A stretch of 64,000 nucleotides of DNA from Streptomyces sp. BK208 (GTDB lineage: Bacteria; Actinomycetota; Actinomycetes; Streptomycetales; Streptomycetaceae), in the NCBI RefSeq assembly GCF_004364245.1, contig NZ_SOAV01000003.1, forward strand, positions 456,859-520,858, read 5' to 3'. Every line of letters starts with the position of its first letter. Positions within the stretch are counted from its first letter, which is position 1. The notes beneath the pieces are model-generated. The model made no database searches, was not told the DNA's origin, and saw nothing but the letters and a program-made list of their open reading frames with translations. Of the stretch, positions 45,111 through 53,969 are shown in pieces. The translations under genes were made by a program, and so were the position numbers.

Positions 45111-45294
45111 CGCAGATTTACCACGCCCTCGTCGGCGCCACAAGGGGTGCGACGCCGTCTCCCCCCTCCCCAGGGGCGCACCGACCGCCCCGGCGCGCAT
45201 GCCTTAGCCTCGTGTCCCGGAGAGGACTCGTCCGGGTCGGCCCGTCACCTGACAGGCGCACGACCTCGGCCTCGGGACGGGCGGTGATCACACC

Positions 45295-45948
45295 ATGTCC
45301 ATCGGTGACGGCGTGACAGCAGGCGGAGCGGAAAGGGGCGCCGCCGCCCTCGAAGCGACCACGGGCGCGCAGCTGCGGAGGATCAGGCTCGACCGCGGGT
45401 TGTCGTTGACGGAGGTCGCGCACCGGGCAGAGGTCACCAAGGGCTTTCTCAGCCAGTTGGAGCGCGGGCTCACCAGCGTGTCCGTCCCGACGCTGCTGCG
45501 CGTCTGCGAGGTGCTGCGGATCGGGGTCGGGGAGCTGTTCGCGTACCCCGAGGAGCACGTCGTGGACGGTGGAAGCCGGATCGACATGGGCGGTGAGGGC
45601 GTGGCCGAATACCTGCTCACGCCCGCCGACACCACGGCGTTCCAGGTCTTCCGTTCCGTGATCGAGCCGGGCGGAGGCACCGGAGGCCCCTACCGGCTCG
45701 ACACCGCCACGATCTTCGCGATGGGACTGAGCGGCACGACCCGTCTGATCGTCGGGGGCGAGACCCGGATGCTGCCGGCAGGGGCGTCCACCTCGTTCTC
45801 CGGACAGACGCTTCACCAGTTCGACAATCCGGGTGCGACGGTGAGCGAGGTCCTCTGGGTCCTGTCGCCTCCCCTGCTGCGCGCCGCGCGAGGACCCGCC
45901 CAGGTTCCGCCGTCGAAGCCGGGACCGGCGCGGCGCGGCCACCCCTAG
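45295..45948 (+). CDS. XRE-cupin transcriptional regulator (PuuR-like)
   Basis: 217 residues, ATG 45295. HTH at about 24-78: GAQLRRIRLDRGLSLTEVAHRAEVTKGFLSQLERGLTSVSVPTLLRV. C-terminal cupin (about 105-195) with VIEPGGGTGGP and GASTSFSGQTLHQFDNPG. Family knowledge: this architecture includes PuuR, the putrescine-utilisation repressor, and related regulators of amine and amino-acid catabolism. Here it stands beside an APC permease and an amine oxidase, so an amine-responsive repressor is likely. It is convergent with the permease. Confidence 0.9.
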   Translation: MSIGDGVTAGGAERGAAALEATTGAQLRRIRLDRGLSLTEVAHRAEVTKGFLSQLERGLTSVSVPTLLRVCEVLRIGVGELFAYPEEHVVDGGSRIDMGGEGVAEYLLTPADTTAFQVFRSVIEPGGGTGGPYRLDTATIFAMGLSGTTRLIVGGETRMLPAGASTSFSGQTLHQFDNPGATVSEVLWVLSPPLLRAARGPAQVPPSKPGPARRGHP

Positions 45949-45988
45949 GACGAACTCCCGCTCGGCAGCCAACAGTTCATGGCGACAT

Positions 45989-47486
45989 TCACCCCACCGT
46001 GATCCACCGAGCAGGAACATGTGAAGAGGTCGCCTGGAGCCGCTCGTAGACGGCCGGGCGGCGCGCTCGCAGGACGAGGGCCTGCACCGCGCCGGCCACG
46101 GCCGAGAGGGCGACGAGACCACCGATCACCCAGGCCCCCGTGACGGTACCGACGAGGAGCGGGAAGTTGACGACCATCATGCAGACCACACAGGCCAGGC
46201 CGAGGAAGGCGACGCCCGGGGCCACGACCGTACGCCACAACGACCACCGCCCGTAGGCGCGCCGGAAGAACCCGATGACCGCGAGGCTGGTGGCCGCCAT
46301 CAGCAGGACGATGCCGAGGGTGGCGGCGCCGGAGAACCAGGCGTAGAGGTCCGCGATCGGGTCGAGGCCGAGCGCGGCGACGACGAGCGTGGGGACGAAC
46401 GCGACCGCCGAGGCGACGGCCGAGGACGCCGACGGCGCGCGGTGCCGTGAGTGGACGGCGCCCAGCGACGCCGGAAGCGCACCGGCCCGGGACAGCGCGA
46501 ACTGGTAGCGCGTCACGACGTTGTGGAAGGCCAGTACGCAAGCGAACTGACTGGTGATCAGGAGGCGTTGCACGGTGTCGGCCCAGACGGCCCCGACGTA
46601 GCCCCGTGTCAGCGTGAGGACCAGGCCCTCGGGGTCGGCCTGCGCGGCTCCCACCACCGCGTCGACGCCGGCACCCACCACGATCGCCCACACGGTGAGC
46701 GAGTAGAAGACCCCGATGAGCAGGATCGCGACGTACGTCGCCCGCGGGACCGTGGCGTCGGGGTCCTTCGCCTCGTTGCGGAACACGGCCGTCGCCTCGA
46801 AGCCGATGAACCCGAAGAGGGCGAACATGACACCGAGCCCCAGGGAACCGGTGCCCGCCCGCGATCGAGGGCGACAGCGGCTCGGCCGTGAGGCCGTGGG
46901 CACCGCCACGGCCCACGATGCCGAGGTCCAGGACTATGGGCAGCAAGGATTCCAGCACCAGCACGGCACCGAGCACCTTGGCGCTCAGCTCGATGTCGCG
47001 GTAGCCGAGGAAGGCGATGACGCCCAGCGAGACGAGTGCCCACGCCCACCACGGGGAACCGACGTCGCCGTACCGCTCGACGACGTTGCTCGTCGCGACG
47101 CCGACGTAGGCGTTCACCCCGACGAGAAGCAGTGTGTAGGAGAAGAGCGCGAGGGTCGCGGCCGAGAGACCGGGGATCCGGCCCAGCCCCGCCTGGACGT
47201 AGGCGTAGAAGGCTCCCGCGTTGCGTACCCGGCCGGCCATCAGCGTGAAGCCGACCGCGAAGATCAGCAGCAGCACGGTGGACAGCGCGAAGTACAGCGG
47301 CATCCCGGGGCTGCCGCTCACGGCGAGGGCGAGCGGCACCCCGCCGGCCACAAGGCCGAGCGGCGCCGCCGCGGCGACGACCATGAACACGATCTGCGAC
47401 ACGCCGAGCCCACGGTGGAGCGGGTGGTCCGACCCCGCTTCACCGCCGGGTACTTCGGCGTGCCCTGTCCTGGAGAGGTCGGTCAT
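45989..47486 (-). pseudogene. APC-family amino acid/amine permease, frameshifted
   Basis: ATG 47486 with AAGGTGG. Frame one encodes GLGVSQIVFMVVAAAAPLGLVAGGVPLALAVSG, FALSTVLLLIFAVGFTLMAGRVRNAGAFYAYVQ and further spans up to TAEPLSPSIAG. The reading then moves to another frame, GTGSLGLGVMFALFGFIGFEATAVFRNEAKDPD, with the remaining spans to PARWITVG. One extra C in CCCGCCC (46854-46860) explains the shift: removing it gives a continuous IAAGTGS. Together the parts form a complete about 500-residue, 12-span APC permease. Either a real inactivating mutation or an assembly error. Substrate probably the amine fed to the operon. Divergent from the monooxygenase gene, with operator B between. Confidence 0.85.
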
Positions 47487-47709
47487 CGCGACCACCTTTC
47501 GGCTCACGGGCCGGTACCGGCTCGTCATGGGTGGGTGAAGGGCTGCGGGTGCGTGAGGCGGTACGCCCACGCGCGGTGAACCGAAGCGGTTTTCGCGCGG
47601 CGCGGCGCGGAGATCCGGCTTCCGTCTCTCCGGCTCGGTCCGGAGAGGAGGTGGCTCCGAGCGGGACCGCGACGACGGCGGGTTCGGCCTCCGCGCACGA
47701 CCACGGTCG

Positions 47710-47732
47710 CGCGTTTAGCGCTACTAAACGCG
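47710..47732. promoter_or_regulatory. Operator B: GTTTA...CTAAAC inverted repeat
   Basis: Arms CGCGTTTAG and CTAAACGCG (9 bp, perfect) with a 5-nt centre, 224 bp upstream of the permease start and 281 bp upstream of the monooxygenase start. It shares the 17-bp consensus GTTTANNNCNACTAAAC with operator A at 45088-45110, implying one regulator for both. Confidence 0.75.
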
Positions 47733-47901
47733 TGGCGGGCAAACGAATATCACGCCGTCCTCGCCCCCGCAATGGCTGCGCAAAGGCCGGCCGCCACGCC
47801 GAAGCCGCCCGTCGCCCTGCTCCGCGCGAGGCGGAGTCCCGACCTCGGTGGGGGTCGCGCCCCGGCCGTCGGACACCGTACGGGCGCAGCGGCCCGGCCC
47901 T

Positions 47902-48012
47902 CCTGTGCATCGTGCACCGAGCCCCGGCGAACGAGGTGCCCGCTGTCGTTCTCGCAGGCGGTCGCGGCTCGCGACAGTGAGGTAACCGCCACAGGAACAG
48001 CGAGGAAACGCC
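47902..48012 (+). repeat. Duplicated leader, copy 1
   Basis: These 111 bp align without gaps to 59900-60010 (17 mismatches by hand count, about 85% identity). Shared 20-bp core AGGTGCCCGCTGTCGTTCTC, plus GCGACAGTGAG and a terminal GAGGAAACGCC just before the start codon. In this copy the start codon is ATG of the monooxygenase. Confidence 0.85.
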
Positions 48013-49548
48013 ATGACAGCTGAGGTGTTGGACGCCGTCGAGGAGTTCGACGTGGTGATCGTCGGGGCCGGGATCTCCGGGATCGGCGCGGCCTCCTATT
48101 TCAGCCGGGAGCTTCCCGAGAAGTCGCTCGCCGTGCTGGAAGGGCGCGACGACATCGGAGGCACCTGGGACCTGTTCCGCTATCCCGGCATCCGCTCGGA
48201 CTCCGACCTCCACACGTTCGGATACGCGTTCAAGCCCTGGCGCCACGAAGCCGCGATCGCCGACGCTCCCCTCATCAAGGAGTACCTCCACGAGACCGTC
48301 GAGGAGAACGGCCTGGAGCGCGTCCTCAGGCTCGGCCACCGGGTCGTCCGCTCGGAGTGGTCCACGGCGGACTCACGGTGGACTCTCACCGTCCAGACCT
48401 CGGACCCCGCCACGGGAGCGACCAGGACCAAGACGATCCACGCGGGATGGGTCTTCGCCGCCACCGGCTACTACCGGTACGACCAGGGGTTCTCCCCGGA
48501 GTTCCCGGGGCGGGACGACTTCGAGGGCGAGATCGTCCATCCGCAGCACTGGCCCGAAGATCTCGACTACAGCGGCAAGAAGGTCGTCGTCATCGGCAGC
48601 GGCGCGACCGCGATCACGCTGGTGCCGGCCATGACCACCGGGGCGGGCGCCGCCCGGCACGTGACGATGCTGCAGCGCACTCCCACCTACGTCATGGCGC
48701 TCCCCCGTGTCGACAAGGTCGCCCTGGCGCTCACGAAACTGCTCGGAGAAGAGCGCGGGTACGCCGTGACGCGGTTCAAGAACATCTGGACCGAACACGC
48801 CGTCGTGAAAGGCCTGCGGACCTTCCCCAAGGCCGGGCGCGCATTCATCCGGCGCGAGAACGTCAAGCGCCTTCCCAAGGGATTCGATGTCGACAGGCAC
48901 TTCAACCCGCCGTACGACCCGTGGGACCAGCGGCTGTGCGTGGCGCCGGACGGGGACTTCTTCGACGCGATCAAGGAAGGCAGGGCCTCCGTCGTCACCG
49001 ACGCCGTGGCCCGGTTCAGCAGGCGCGGCATCGTCCTGGCGTCGGGCGAGGAACTGGAAGCCGACGTCGTCGTCACCGCGACGGGACTGAACCTGCAGCT
49101 CTTCGGCGGCATGCCGCTCGTGGTCGACGGACGCCAGGTCGACCTCGCGGACGCGCTCTGTTACCGCGGCATGCTGCTGAGCGGCATCCCGAACTGGGCG
49201 ATGGCGATCGGCTACACCACCTCGTCCTGGACGCTCAAGGTGAGCCTGATGTGCCGTTACTTCATCGATCTCGTCCGGCACATGGACGCCCGCGGGTACG
49301 ACACGGTGGTCCCGGTCGCACCGTCGGGAACGAAGCGCAGGCCCGTCATGGACCTTCAGGCCGGGTACGCCAAGCGCGGCGAGAAGTTCCTGCCCAAGCA
49401 GGGTGCCGAGAAGCCCTGGCGGATGGCGATGTCCTACCCCGAGGACGCCAGGGCGCTCCGCGGCCCGGTGGCCGACGACAACCTCCGGTTCGGCGCCCGT
49501 CGGACGGCCCCGCAGTCATCCGAGGGGCGGCGGACCACCCATGCCTGA
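48013..49548 (+). CDS. Flavin-dependent Baeyer-Villiger monooxygenase (EthA-type)
   Basis: 511 residues, ATG 48013 after GAGGAAAC. Seen: FAD site VIVGAGISGIGAAS (about 14-27), BVMO fingerprint FEGEIVHPQHWP (FxGxxxHxxxWP, about 171-182), second Rossmann VVVIGSGATAITL (NADPH), and ATGLNLQLFGG. Inserts one O2 atom into a ketone to form an ester or lactone. First gene of a long rightward operon; the hydrolase overlaps its end by 8 bp, which suits ester/lactone handover. Transcript leader duplicated at 59900. Confidence 0.93.
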   Translation: MTAEVLDAVEEFDVVIVGAGISGIGAASYFSRELPEKSLAVLEGRDDIGGTWDLFRYPGIRSDSDLHTFGYAFKPWRHEAAIADAPLIKEYLHETVEENGLERVLRLGHRVVRSEWSTADSRWTLTVQTSDPATGATRTKTIHAGWVFAATGYYRYDQGFSPEFPGRDDFEGEIVHPQHWPEDLDYSGKKVVVIGSGATAITLVPAMTTGAGAARHVTMLQRTPTYVMALPRVDKVALALTKLLGEERGYAVTRFKNIWTEHAVVKGLRTFPKAGRAFIRRENVKRLPKGFDVDRHFNPPYDPWDQRLCVAPDGDFFDAIKEGRASVVTDAVARFSRRGIVLASGEELEADVVVTATGLNLQLFGGMPLVVDGRQVDLADALCYRGMLLSGIPNWAMAIGYTTSSWTLKVSLMCRYFIDLVRHMDARGYDTVVPVAPSGTKRRPVMDLQAGYAKRGEKFLPKQGAEKPWRMAMSYPEDARALRGPVADDNLRFGARRTAPQSSEGRRTTHA

Positions 49549-50476
49549 GACCGGCGGCTCCAAGAGCGCCGACCAGTACGCGGCCCTGCCGTCCGGGATC
49601 ACGATCTGCTTCCGGGACCACGGCGACAAGGACGACCCCGCGATGCTGCTCGTCGCGGGACTGGGCGAAGACCTCACGTTCTGGACCGACTCGTTCGTCG
49701 GTTCCCTCGTCACCAAGGGCTTCCGGGTCGTCGCCATCGACAACCGCGACGCCGGCCGGTCGACGTTCGTCACCGCGCCCCCGCCCGGGATCTGGCGTCA
49801 GATCGCCGCGCGCCCGCGCTGCGACGCGTACGCGCTGTCCGACATGGCCCAGGACGCCGTCGGCGTACTCGACCACCTCGGGATCGCGCGGGCGCACCTG
49901 GTCGGGCGGTCGATGGGAGGGATGATCGCGCAGACCGTCGCGGCCACGGCGCCCGAGCGGGTCCTGTCGCTGGCCTCCCTCTACTCCACCACCGGGGCGC
50001 GCAAGGTCGGTCAGCCGGCTCTGTCGACGATCCGGCTCCTCGCCGCCCCGCCCGCGAGGACCAGGACCGCGGCGGTCCGTGCCCATCTGCGGCTCACCCG
50101 GCACATCGCGGGGACGGGGCATCCCATCGACGACGCGGCCGAGGCGGCCATCGCGGCGCGTGGATGGGACCGCAGCGCCGGCGACCCGGCGGCCGGCACG
50201 GCGCGGCAGATCCAGGCCATCCAGCGTTCCGGAGACCGGACGGCCCAGCTGAGCGGGATCACCGCTCCGACCCTGGTCATCAACGGCGACCGGGACCCGC
50301 TGGTGCACCCGAGCGGCGGCGCCGCGACCGTCCGGGCGATCCGCTCGGCGCAGCACGTGGTCGTCCCCGGCATGGGCCACCACATCCCCGAGGCCCTCGT
50401 CGACCCCGTCACCACCTACATCTCACAGCACGCGAACCGCGTGGGCGAAGGAGGAAACCATGTCCGGATCCCGTAG
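49541..50476 (+). CDS. Alpha/beta hydrolase (esterase/lactonase)
   Basis: 311 residues from ATG 49541, overlapping the monooxygenase end by 8 bp. Seen: LLVAGLGEDLTFW (oxyanion region), nucleophile elbow GRSMGG (Ser about 128), catalytic Asp in VINGDRDPLVHP, and His in MGHHIPEAL. Soluble, no signal peptide. By position it hydrolyses the ester or lactone made by the upstream Baeyer-Villiger enzyme. Confidence 0.9.
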   Translation: MPETGGSKSADQYAALPSGITICFRDHGDKDDPAMLLVAGLGEDLTFWTDSFVGSLVTKGFRVVAIDNRDAGRSTFVTAPPPGIWRQIAARPRCDAYALSDMAQDAVGVLDHLGIARAHLVGRSMGGMIAQTVAATAPERVLSLASLYSTTGARKVGQPALSTIRLLAAPPARTRTAAVRAHLRLTRHIAGTGHPIDDAAEAAIAARGWDRSAGDPAAGTARQIQAIQRSGDRTAQLSGITAPTLVINGDRDPLVHPSGGAATVRAIRSAQHVVVPGMGHHIPEALVDPVTTYISQHANRVGEGGNHVRIP

Positions 50477-51854
50477 GTCCGACTCCAGGGACACCACGGT
50501 CGACGTCGTGATCGTCGGTGCCGGCTTCGCCGGTCTGAGCGCTGCCGAGCGGCTGGTGAGCACGGGGCGGTCCGTCCTGGTGGTGGAAGGCCGCGACCGG
50601 GTCGGAGGCCGATCGCTCTCCGGCGAGGTGGCGGGCGTGCAGGTCGACCTCGGAGCGACTTGGGTGGCACGACGCCACACCGCCATCCGGGACCTCGCGG
50701 ACCGGATGGGGTGTACCACGACCGGCCAGTTCGACCAGGGGCGCAACGTGCTGTGGATGGCGGGCCGGCGCCGCACCTACAGCGGCACCATTCCCAAGGT
50801 CTCCCTCGCGACCCTGGTGGACATGGCCCGCATGCAGACGGCGGTGAACAAGCTGGTGGCGACCATCGACGTGCACGCCGCGTGGGAGACGCCCGGGGCG
50901 GGCCGGCTCGACGCCATCTCGTTCGGCGAGTGGCTCGACCGGAAGAACGCGCTGCCCAGCACCCGCGCGCTGATGACCATCGTCAGCAAGGTGCAGTGGG
51001 GCTGCGCCCCGGGAGACGTCTCCCTGCTGCACGTACTGCGCTACATCCGTGCGGCGGGCGGGCTCAACCACATGCTGGACGTCGAGGGCGGAGCGAACCA
51101 GGACCGGTTCACCGAGACCACCCAGGAGATCGCCAAGCGGGTGGCGGAGAGGCTCGGCGACCGCGTGCGCCTGGAGACACCGGTGCGCCGCATCACGCAG
51201 GACGACGACGGCGTCACCGTCCACACCGACTTCGGCGAGATCCACGCGGGATACGCGATCGTCACGGCCGCCCCGGCGCACCGCGCCACCATCGAGTTCG
51301 AACCCGCTCTGCCCGAGCAGGCCGAGGGACTCATACGAACCTGGCGCATGGGCGTCCTCAGCAAGGCGTTCGTGGCCTACGAGAAGCCGTTCTGGCGGAC
51401 CGACGGATGCTCCGGCGAGGCGGTGACCGACACCGGCACCGTGTTCATCACCTTCGACGTGTCCCCCGCCGCCGGCGGACCGGGTGTTCTGATGGCCTTC
51501 TGCGACCCTCGCGTCTTCGACGGCTTCGACCCCGGGACCCGGCGCGACCTGGTCGTCCAGCAGCTCGCCGACCTCTACGGTCCGCAGGCCCGCACCCCGA
51601 TCGACTACCTGGACCACTGCTGGGGATCGGAACCGTTCGCCCCGGGCGGCCCCCACCCTGCCGCCGGTCCCCGCGCGACCACGCGCTACGGCAAGGCGCT
51701 GACCGAGCCCCACGGGCGCATCCACTGGGCCGGCACCGAGACCGCCGGTGAATGGGCCGGCACCATGAACGGCGCGGTTCTGGCGGGCCGGCGCACCGCG
51801 GAGAGCGTCGCCACCCTCCTGTCCCGTGACGTCCGAACGGGGGCGTCGCGTTGA
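50460..51854 (+). CDS. Flavin monoamine oxidase
   Basis: 464 residues. ATG 50460 follows AAGGAGG at 5 nt and overlaps the hydrolase end by 17 bp. Seen: VVIVGAGFAGLSAAERL (FAD, about 16-32), VEGRDRVGGRS, LGATWVARRH, and C-terminal WAGTETAGEWAGTMNGAVLAGRRTAE (FAD-binding GxG...WAGTE). Oxidises a primary amine to imine/ketone or aldehyde with H2O2 release. With the Baeyer-Villiger enzyme this gives amine -> ketone -> ester, as in cyclohexylamine oxidase pathways (inference). Confidence 0.92.
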   Translation: MSGSRRSDSRDTTVDVVIVGAGFAGLSAAERLVSTGRSVLVVEGRDRVGGRSLSGEVAGVQVDLGATWVARRHTAIRDLADRMGCTTTGQFDQGRNVLWMAGRRRTYSGTIPKVSLATLVDMARMQTAVNKLVATIDVHAAWETPGAGRLDAISFGEWLDRKNALPSTRALMTIVSKVQWGCAPGDVSLLHVLRYIRAAGGLNHMLDVEGGANQDRFTETTQEIAKRVAERLGDRVRLETPVRRITQDDDGVTVHTDFGEIHAGYAIVTAAPAHRATIEFEPALPEQAEGLIRTWRMGVLSKAFVAYEKPFWRTDGCSGEAVTDTGTVFITFDVSPAAGGPGVLMAFCDPRVFDGFDPGTRRDLVVQQLADLYGPQARTPIDYLDHCWGSEPFAPGGPHPAAGPRATTRYGKALTEPHGRIHWAGTETAGEWAGTMNGAVLAGRRTAESVATLLSRDVRTGASR

Positions 51855-52555
51855 GGGAGGCGCTGTTCCTGTCGGCCGACCTGTGGATGATCTTCGTCGG
51901 CTACTTCTACGGCTGGATGTTCGTCCGCCGGTACGGCAACTACCTCCTCGGCCTCGAGTGCATGGTCGTCGCGACGTCGGGCAGCAACTTCCTGCTCTGG
52001 TCGCTGCTCGGTGCCGACAGCGGCAGCGTCCTGTACGACGTGGCGTACTTCTTCGACGCCTTCTCCAGATCGATCGGCATCACGCTCATCCTGATCATGG
52101 GCCTGATGAAGGTCACCCATCGCTACAAGCCGGGCGTCGGCGTCGATGTGGGCGTGTTCGGGGCAGCGGGCGTGGCCGGTCTCCTCCTCCGGCAGTTCCA
52201 CGGCGCGGACCTGCACACCGGCGGCATCGCGTTCTGGGTCGCCGTGTTCTACGTGGTCGTCAACCTCCTCACGGCGGTCTTCCTCGGGTACTTCGCCAAG
52301 CGGCTCTGGAACGCGGGCGCGAAGCGGCTCGCCGTCTGGACCGGCCTGGTCACCGCCGCCGGAACGACCATCGCGTTGGCCTACGACTTCTTCCCCCTGC
52401 CGTTCGACGACGCGAGCCGCACGATCTTCTACACCGCCGCACTGGCGACCTGGGGCACCCAGGGGTTCGTCTACTTCCACGCCTACCGCGCGCTGCACGA
52501 CCACAAAGCGGCCTTGGACGCGAACCCGGCCCGCACCACCGGGACCCTCGCATGA
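51851..52555 (+). CDS. Membrane protein of unknown function in amine catabolic operon
   Basis: 234 residues from TTG 51851, overlapping the amine oxidase stop by 4 nt (TTGA). Six to seven hydrophobic segments: about 8-25, 30-55, 72-88, 100-115, 127-148, 160-178 and 190-212. Aromatic-rich (YFYGWMF, YFFDAFS). I do not recognise the family. Its tight coupling suggests a part in substrate uptake or electron transfer; no heme or quinone motif is evident. Confidence 0.78.
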   Translation: MREALFLSADLWMIFVGYFYGWMFVRRYGNYLLGLECMVVATSGSNFLLWSLLGADSGSVLYDVAYFFDAFSRSIGITLILIMGLMKVTHRYKPGVGVDVGVFGAAGVAGLLLRQFHGADLHTGGIAFWVAVFYVVVNLLTAVFLGYFAKRLWNAGAKRLAVWTGLVTAAGTTIALAYDFFPLPFDDASRTIFYTAALATWGTQGFVYFHAYRALHDHKAALDANPARTTGTLA

Positions 52556-52581
52556 ACCCGAATCACGACGAAGGAGTCAGG

Positions 52582-53940
52582 ATGGCGAAGCGGCACGTGT
52601 ACGCGGTGGTCGACCCCGCCGACGGCAAGCTGGTCAAGGAGTACCCGACCGCGACGGACGAGGCCGTCGAGGGCGCGGTCGACGCGGCGGCGGAGGCCTA
52701 CGCGCGGTGGTCGAGGCGGACCTCCGTGGAGCGGCGCGCCGAGCTGTTGAACACCGTCGCCTCCCTCCACGACGAGCGCAGCGCGCGGCTCGCCGAGATC
52801 ATCCACCGGGAGATGGGCAAGCCGGTGGACGAGGCCGTCGCGGAGGTCGAGTTCAGCGCCTCCATCTACCGGTACTACGCCGAGAACGCGGCGAAGTTCC
52901 TCACCGACGAACCGATCGGGCTTCTTGAGGGGGAGGGCGCCGCCTTCGTCCGCCGCCAGCCGATCGGAGTGCTGCTGGGGATCATGCCCTGGAACTACCC
53001 GTACTACCAGGTGGCCCGGTTCGCCGCGCCCAACCTCGCGCTGGGCAACACCATCGTGCTCAAGCACGCGTCGCAGTGCCCGGAGTCGTCCGCGGCTCTC
53101 CAGCAGCTGTTCACGGACGCGGGCTTCCCCCAGGGCTGCTACGTCAACGTCCACGCCACCGGCGAGCAGATCGCTCGCGCCATCGAGGACCCCCGCGTGC
53201 AGGGCGTGTCCTTCACCGGTTCGGAGCGGGCCGGCGCGGAGGTCGCCGGGAAGGCCGGGCGCGCTCTCAAGAAGGTGGTGCTCGAACTGGGCGGCTCCGA
53301 CCCCTTCGTCGTGCTGTCGACCGACGACCTCGACGCCACGGTCCGGGCGGCGGTCGAGACCCGCTTCGAGAACGCCGGGCAGGCGTGCAACGCCGGGAAG
53401 CGCTTCATCGTCGCCGAGGACCTCTACGACGCCTTCCTCGACAAGTTCACCGAGAAGGTGCTCGCCCTGACCGACGGGCTGGCGCCGCTCTCCTCGGTCG
53501 CCGCCGCCGAGTACGTCGAGGAACAGGTCGGGCGAGCCGTCGCTGACGGGGCGGCCTTCGTCGCCGCACGGCAGCGCGAGGGGGCGTACTTCCCGCCCGG
53601 CGTGTTGACGGGCGTCTCCCCGGCGTCGCCGTCGGCCGCGGAGGAGCTCTTCGGTCCCGTCGCGACCGTCTACCGGGTCGGATCCGAGGACGAGGCCGTC
53701 GAGCTGGCGAACGCGACCCCGTACGGGCTGGGCTCCTACGTGTTCACGACGGACGCCGAGCAGGCGCTGCGCGTCGCCGACAGGATCGAGGCAGGCATGG
53801 TCTTCGTCAACGGCGTCGGCCTCGAAGGCGCCGAACTGCCCTTCGGAGGGGTCAAGTCGTCCGGTTTCGGCCGCGAGCTGGGCCGGGCGGGGATCGACGA
53901 GTTCGCCAACAAGAAGCTGATCCGCACCGCTCGGACGTGA
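52582..53940 (+). CDS. Aldehyde dehydrogenase (succinate-semialdehyde type)
   Basis: 452 residues. ATG 52582 with AAGGAG at 5 nt; ATG 52552 in the same frame overlaps the previous stop but lacks such a site. Seen: IMPWNYPYYQVARFAAPNLALGNT, FTGSERAGAEVAGKAG, LELGGSDPFVV (Glu), FENAGQACNAGKRF (catalytic Cys about 268), EELFGPVATVYRV, and ELPFGGVKSSGFGRELG. Oxidises a semialdehyde to the acid with NAD(P)+. In the proposed route it makes the diacid from the omega-oxo acid. Confidence 0.92.
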   Translation: MAKRHVYAVVDPADGKLVKEYPTATDEAVEGAVDAAAEAYARWSRRTSVERRAELLNTVASLHDERSARLAEIIHREMGKPVDEAVAEVEFSASIYRYYAENAAKFLTDEPIGLLEGEGAAFVRRQPIGVLLGIMPWNYPYYQVARFAAPNLALGNTIVLKHASQCPESSAALQQLFTDAGFPQGCYVNVHATGEQIARAIEDPRVQGVSFTGSERAGAEVAGKAGRALKKVVLELGGSDPFVVLSTDDLDATVRAAVETRFENAGQACNAGKRFIVAEDLYDAFLDKFTEKVLALTDGLAPLSSVAAAEYVEEQVGRAVADGAAFVAARQREGAYFPPGVLTGVSPASPSAAEELFGPVATVYRVGSEDEAVELANATPYGLGSYVFTTDAEQALRVADRIEAGMVFVNGVGLEGAELPFGGVKSSGFGRELGRAGIDEFANKKLIRTART

Positions 53941-53969
53941 TCGCCCCGGAACGCGGAAGGAGACCTTTC

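Larger units (their letters stand above)
47487..48012. promoter_or_regulatory. Divergent control region of permease and catabolic operon
   Basis: 526 bp without a gene. It contains operator B (47710-47732) and the 111-bp leader immediately upstream of the monooxygenase start, copy 1 of a duplicated element. The leader carries GTGCA-TCG-TGCAC (47905-47917) and CTGTCG...CGACAG (47943-47977). I see no further gene. Confidence 0.5.

Noticed and set aside
47750..48023. Small leftward frames over the duplicated leader (both copies read ENDSGHL-like residues)
   Set aside because: The resemblance follows from DNA duplication; no start signal and the codon pattern does not favour coding.
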